DNA of 50,339 nucleotides from Mycobacterium sherrisii. Its GTDB lineage: Bacteria > Actinomycetota > Actinomycetes > Mycobacteriales > Mycobacteriaceae. The notes beneath the pieces are model-generated. The model did no database searches and was not told the origin of the DNA. It saw only the letters and a program-made list of their open reading frames with translations. The translations under genes and the position numbers were made by a program. Below are positions 47,510 to 50,339 of this stretch, in pieces. Every line of letters starts with the position of its first letter. Within the stretch, counting starts at the first letter, position 1. Location: positions 1-50,339 of the forward strand of contig NZ_LQPT01000038.1 in NCBI RefSeq assembly GCF_002102355.1, written 5' to 3'.

Positions 47510-47538
47510 TTGACAGCACATCGAACAATTGTTCGAAT
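47510..47538 (+). promoter_or_regulatory. Promoter with embedded perfect LexA box
   Basis: A consensus -35 TTGACA is at 47510-47515, and a -10-like TCGAAT at 47533-47538 follows after exactly 17 bases. The perfect SOS box TCGAACAATTGTTCGA (47521-47536) fills the spacer and overlaps the -10. The ATG at 47545 lies seven bases after the -10, so the mRNA should be leaderless. LexA would block polymerase binding directly. Confidence 0.85.
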
Positions 47539-47544
47539 ATTCGG

Positions 47545-48570
47545 ATGCGGTGGGCGAACCAGGCCGTCGCGGTCGGCGGACAACCGGTCGACGACGGAGC
47601 GCTGCCAGGCCTGCAAAGGATCGGCCTGGTCCGAAGCGTGCGCGCCCCGCAGTTCGAGGGCATCACCTTCCACGAGGTGCTGTGCAAATCCGCGCTGAAC
47701 AAGATCCCGGACGCGGCCGCACTGCCGTTTCGCTACACCGTCAACGGCTATCGCGGTTGCTCGCATGCCTGCCGCTACTGTTTCGCCCGTCCCACCCACG
47801 AGTATCTGGATTTCGACTGCGGCACCGACTTTGACACCCAGGTCGTGGTCAAGACCAACGTGGCGGAAGTGCTGGCCCGCGAACTGCGCCGGGCATCGTG
47901 GCGGCGCGAGACCGTTGCGCTGGGCACCAATACCGATCCCTATCAGCGCGCCGAGGGTCGCTACGCGCTGATGCCGGGAATCATCGGCGCGCTCGCCGGT
48001 TCCGGCACCCCGTTGTCGATCCTGACCAAGGGCGTCCTGCTGCGACGCGATCTGCCGCTGATATCCGGAGCGGCGCAACAGGTTCCGCTCTCGGTCGCGG
48101 TGTCGCTGGCGGTCGGCGACGCGCAGCTGCACCGCGACGTCGAACCGGGCACCCCGACGCCGCAGGCGCGGCTCGGCCTGATCGCCGCGATCCGCGACGC
48201 CGGGCTGGACTGCCACGTGATGGTCGCGCCGGTGCTGCCGCACCTCACCGATTCCGCCGAGCATCTCGACGCGCTGCTGGGTCAGATCGCCGCCGCGGGT
48301 GCCACCAGCGTCACCGTTTTCGGGCTGCATCTGCGCCGCTCGACCCGTGCCTGGTTCATGTCGTGGCTGGAGCGCTCGCATCCCGAACTCGTCGGCCGCT
48401 ATCGCGAGTTGTACCGGCGCGGAGCGTATTTGCCACCGGACTATCGCGAGATGCTGCGAACGCGGGCCGCGCCGCTGATCGCCAAGTATCGATTGGCCGG
48501 TGATCGGCGGACCTTCGCCCAGCAGGCTCGCGCCGTCGAGCCGCAACCCGTGCAACCGACGTTGTTCTGA
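47545..48570 (+). CDS. SOS-regulated radical-SAM protein (spore photoproduct lyase-like)
   Basis: The 341-residue protein has the radical-SAM cluster motif CSHACRYC (C72, C76, C79) in NGYRGCSHACRYCFARPTH, then GTNTDPYQRAEGRYALMPGI and TKGVLLRRDLPL, typical of the SPL-like Rv2578c family. The family's reaction in mycobacteria is not established, but LexA control points to DNA damage. The last residues QPTLF resemble the Q-x-x-L-F beta-clamp-binding motif. It is divergent from the helD gene, with the promoter/LexA box in the 81-base gap. Confidence 0.92.
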   Translation: MRWANQAVAVGGQPVDDGALPGLQRIGLVRSVRAPQFEGITFHEVLCKSALNKIPDAAALPFRYTVNGYRGCSHACRYCFARPTHEYLDFDCGTDFDTQVVVKTNVAEVLARELRRASWRRETVALGTNTDPYQRAEGRYALMPGIIGALAGSGTPLSILTKGVLLRRDLPLISGAAQQVPLSVAVSLAVGDAQLHRDVEPGTPTPQARLGLIAAIRDAGLDCHVMVAPVLPHLTDSAEHLDALLGQIAAAGATSVTVFGLHLRRSTRAWFMSWLERSHPELVGRYRELYRRGAYLPPDYREMLRTRAAPLIAKYRLAGDRRTFAQQARAVEPQPVQPTLF

Positions 48571-48571
48571 G

Positions 48572-50182
48572 CTAGCCGCCGCGGGGCTTGGTCAGGGTGA
48601 ACCGCTCCCCAGCGGCGACCGCGCCGAGCGGTCCCGCCAGCGTGTAATAGGTCGCCTGGATCGAGGTGTTGCCGCCGGGCCGGCCCGGGTCGACGTCGAA
48701 AGCCAGGAAACCGTAAGGGTGTTCGCGATCGCGAAACGCCGACCAGGGGGCGTCTTCGAGAACGTAGATGGGTGGTTTGCGGTTGACGGCGGGGTCGAAC
48801 GCGCCGACCCCGGTGATCACCCGGCAGCGGGGCAGGGGATACAGCGTCGCGTTGGTCGGCGCCGAGGTGCCCCCGCCGCCGATGACCAGGTGCACGGTCC
48901 CGCGCGTGGTGTCGATGACGTCGCCGTGGGTGTCGACCGGGATCGGCGTTCGGGTGTCGTTGCTCTCGGTGCCGCGCAGCGGATGGGACCGCTCGTAGTG
49001 ATGCTCGTGGCCGCACACCACCAGGTCGACCCGATATTGGTCGAACAGCGGTAGCCATTCCGTCCGGATCCCGAGGTCGGCGCCGTTGGCGCCGGCGGCG
49101 GTCGAGACCGCCGTCTGGTGCATGCAGACGACCAGCCAGTCGATGTCGGGGTCGTGCCGCGCGGCCGCGAGTTCGGCGGCGAGCCAGCGCTTTTGCTCAC
49201 CGCCGGAGTAACCGTGCACGTAGGAGTTGCCGCCGTCCTGCAAGGCCACGTCGTCGTTGTTGAGGCTGATCACTCGCACCGAGCCGGCGGTGAACGAATA
49301 CCACAGGCCGCGCAGTTCGGGGCTCGACCCGGATTCGGGCAGCGCGAAGTAGGTTTGGTAAGCGCCGTAACCCACCGGTCCGTTGCCCAGCTCGTTCTCG
49401 TGATTGCCCGCCGCCGGCATCCAGGGCCGGTAGCGCGCCGAGCGGCTGTTGTTGGCGAACCAGTTCGACCAGGTGCGAATGCGGTCGTTGGCGAGGTTGG
49501 CGTAGCACAGGTCTCCGTTGACCAAGTTGAACAGCGGGGCCATCCGCTCGATCGCCAGCGTCATGTCGGCGGCCGCGGGGGAGCCGATGTTGTCGGTGCC
49601 GTACTTTCCGTTCGGTAGCAGGCCCAGCGCGGGTGTGGATTGGTCACCGAAGCTGGTGAAGCGCAGCGGTTTTCGCCCCGCCGGCGCGGTCCGCACCACG
49701 CCCTGCTCCGGCTCGGCGCCGTCGTGCACCGCCGCGTAGACGTAGTCGGTGTCCGGGGTGAGGTTGGTCAGGCGGGCATGGTGGACACGAACCTCGTTGT
49801 TGGACTTGGCATCTCGATAGGTGCGGGTCTCGGCGGCGACGGTGCGACCGAGGTCGGAGTCCGGCGTGCCCAGCAGGACGCGCGGATTGCCGACGGCTTC
49901 GGTGGTGTGCCACGACACCACCACCTCGGTGCCGGCGTTCTTGCCGAATTGCAGGTGCAGGCCGAACACCGGCGGCGCGCCGGTGCGGTCGGGACGGGGC
50001 CACAGACCCGGCCCCGAGTGGTGTGACCACAGCAGCGCGGCACCGCCCACCCCGATGCCGGCGCCGACGCCCAGCCCGGCGACCGCGGCGGCCGCGCTCG
50101 TCGTCAACAACCGGCGGCGGCTGACGCCCGCCGTCTGGCCCGCTGTGTCCGGTTCGGCGGCGAGCTCGGCATCCTCGGTCAC
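48572..50182 (-). CDS. Tat-exported purple-acid-phosphatase-type metallophosphoesterase
   Basis: From the GTG at 50182 it has 536 residues. The Tat signal is SRRRLLTTSAAAAVAGLGVG. A fibronectin-like N-terminal domain (VVVSWHTTEAVGNPRVLLG) is followed by the metallophosphoesterase domain: FGDQST, NGDLCYANL, AAGNHENE, VVCMHQTAVS and CGHEHHYER. These supply the two-metal site of purple acid phosphatases. It matches Rv2577, an exported phosphatase. The longer frame to 50290 is Pro-rich and lacks the conserved start. The 157 bases beyond it to the window end show no other gene. Its TAG begins two bases after the radical-SAM stop (convergent). Confidence 0.93.
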   Translation of the reverse strand: MTEDAELAAEPDTAGQTAGVSRRRLLTTSAAAAVAGLGVGAGIGVGGAALLWSHHSGPGLWPRPDRTGAPPVFGLHLQFGKNAGTEVVVSWHTTEAVGNPRVLLGTPDSDLGRTVAAETRTYRDAKSNNEVRVHHARLTNLTPDTDYVYAAVHDGAEPEQGVVRTAPAGRKPLRFTSFGDQSTPALGLLPNGKYGTDNIGSPAAADMTLAIERMAPLFNLVNGDLCYANLANDRIRTWSNWFANNSRSARYRPWMPAAGNHENELGNGPVGYGAYQTYFALPESGSSPELRGLWYSFTAGSVRVISLNNDDVALQDGGNSYVHGYSGGEQKRWLAAELAAARHDPDIDWLVVCMHQTAVSTAAGANGADLGIRTEWLPLFDQYRVDLVVCGHEHHYERSHPLRGTESNDTRTPIPVDTHGDVIDTTRGTVHLVIGGGGTSAPTNATLYPLPRCRVITGVGAFDPAVNRKPPIYVLEDAPWSAFRDREHPYGFLAFDVDPGRPGGNTSIQATYYTLAGPLGAVAAGERFTLTKPRGG

Positions 50183-50339
50183 TAGGGCACCATGCTTTCT
50201 GCGGATACCTGATGGGTGTTCGTTGAAGGGACTCGGCGGGGGCCGAGGTGACGGCCATTGGTGGTCGCTCTTGGAGGGCCTGCATGACACTGCCGCCCTC
50301 GGTCCTGCCGGGGTCGCAGACCGGCATCAGGAAGACGCG

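Noticed and set aside
47464-47544. Rifamycin-associated element upstream of helD
   Set aside because: I looked for the recalled GC-rich 19-bp dyad in the gap and did not find it; only the LexA box and promoter are present.
50183-50290. Longer start for the Tat phosphatase at 50290
   Set aside because: The extra 36 residues are Pro/Ser-rich and would place the twin-arginine motif too far from the N-terminus; the GTG at 50182 fits a Tat signal better.

Overview
The window is chromosomal DNA of a Mycobacterium. It is very GC-rich, it uses GTG starts often, and it carries a PPE/PE pair, PIM-lipid genes and a carboxylic acid reductase. Most of the right three quarters matches, gene for gene and in mirror orientation, the M. 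tuberculosis block that runs from Rv2614c (thrS) to Rv2577 (recalled from knowledge, not searched). No tRNA, rRNA, CRISPR array, insertion sequence or prophage was seen.

Left flank (1-8.9 kb) is accessory. It holds a Rieske/DUF2231 membrane protein, a hemerythrin-like protein, and a wrecked pcaH-pcaG-pcaB operon (protocatechuate catabolism). These are followed by an EthR-like TetR regulator, a methyltransferase divergent from a three-cysteine winged-helix regulator, and a short operon (membrane protein, cupin, nitronate-monooxygenase-like enzyme). DUF1990, aldo/keto reductase and hotdog thioesterase genes complete it.

8.9-15.4 kb is one tightly overlapping operon: thrS, the HIT-family Ap4A phosphorylase, pgsA1, patA, pimA and a NUDIX membrane protein. 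It builds phosphatidylinositol and its first mannosides. 15.4-17.7 kb is a PPE-PE pair in which the PE protein carries an alpha/beta-hydrolase (PE-PPE) domain. 17.9-21.3 kb holds pdxS, tesB2, pdxT and yebC (PLP synthase). 22-24.3 kb is ruvCAB behind a LexA box. Two membrane genes, a strong hairpin, car and gabT follow. 30.8-38.9 kb is yajC-secD-secF-lipoprotein-apt-relA (protein export and stringent response).

The most unusual locus is 38.9-41.6 kb. Beside the normal membrane-anchored cyclophilin ppiB lies a second gene that fuses an intact Ser/Thr kinase, a transmembrane helix and an extracytoplasmic copy of the PpiB cyclophilin domain. The copy has lost several active-site positions, so it looks like a receptor kinase with a cyclophilin-derived sensor.

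The right end (41.7-50.2 kb) has a glyoxalase-type hydrolase, hisS, a 13E12-family HNH protein, a HelD-class RNA-polymerase-associated helicase, a radical-SAM protein and a Tat-exported phosphatase. Near-consensus or perfect LexA boxes sit at ruvC, the HNH gene and the radical-SAM gene. At the last two the box overlaps a promoter that would give a leaderless mRNA. The part of the M. tuberculosis map between ruvC and yebC is reduced here to one DUF2617 gene and a tiny upstream ORF.
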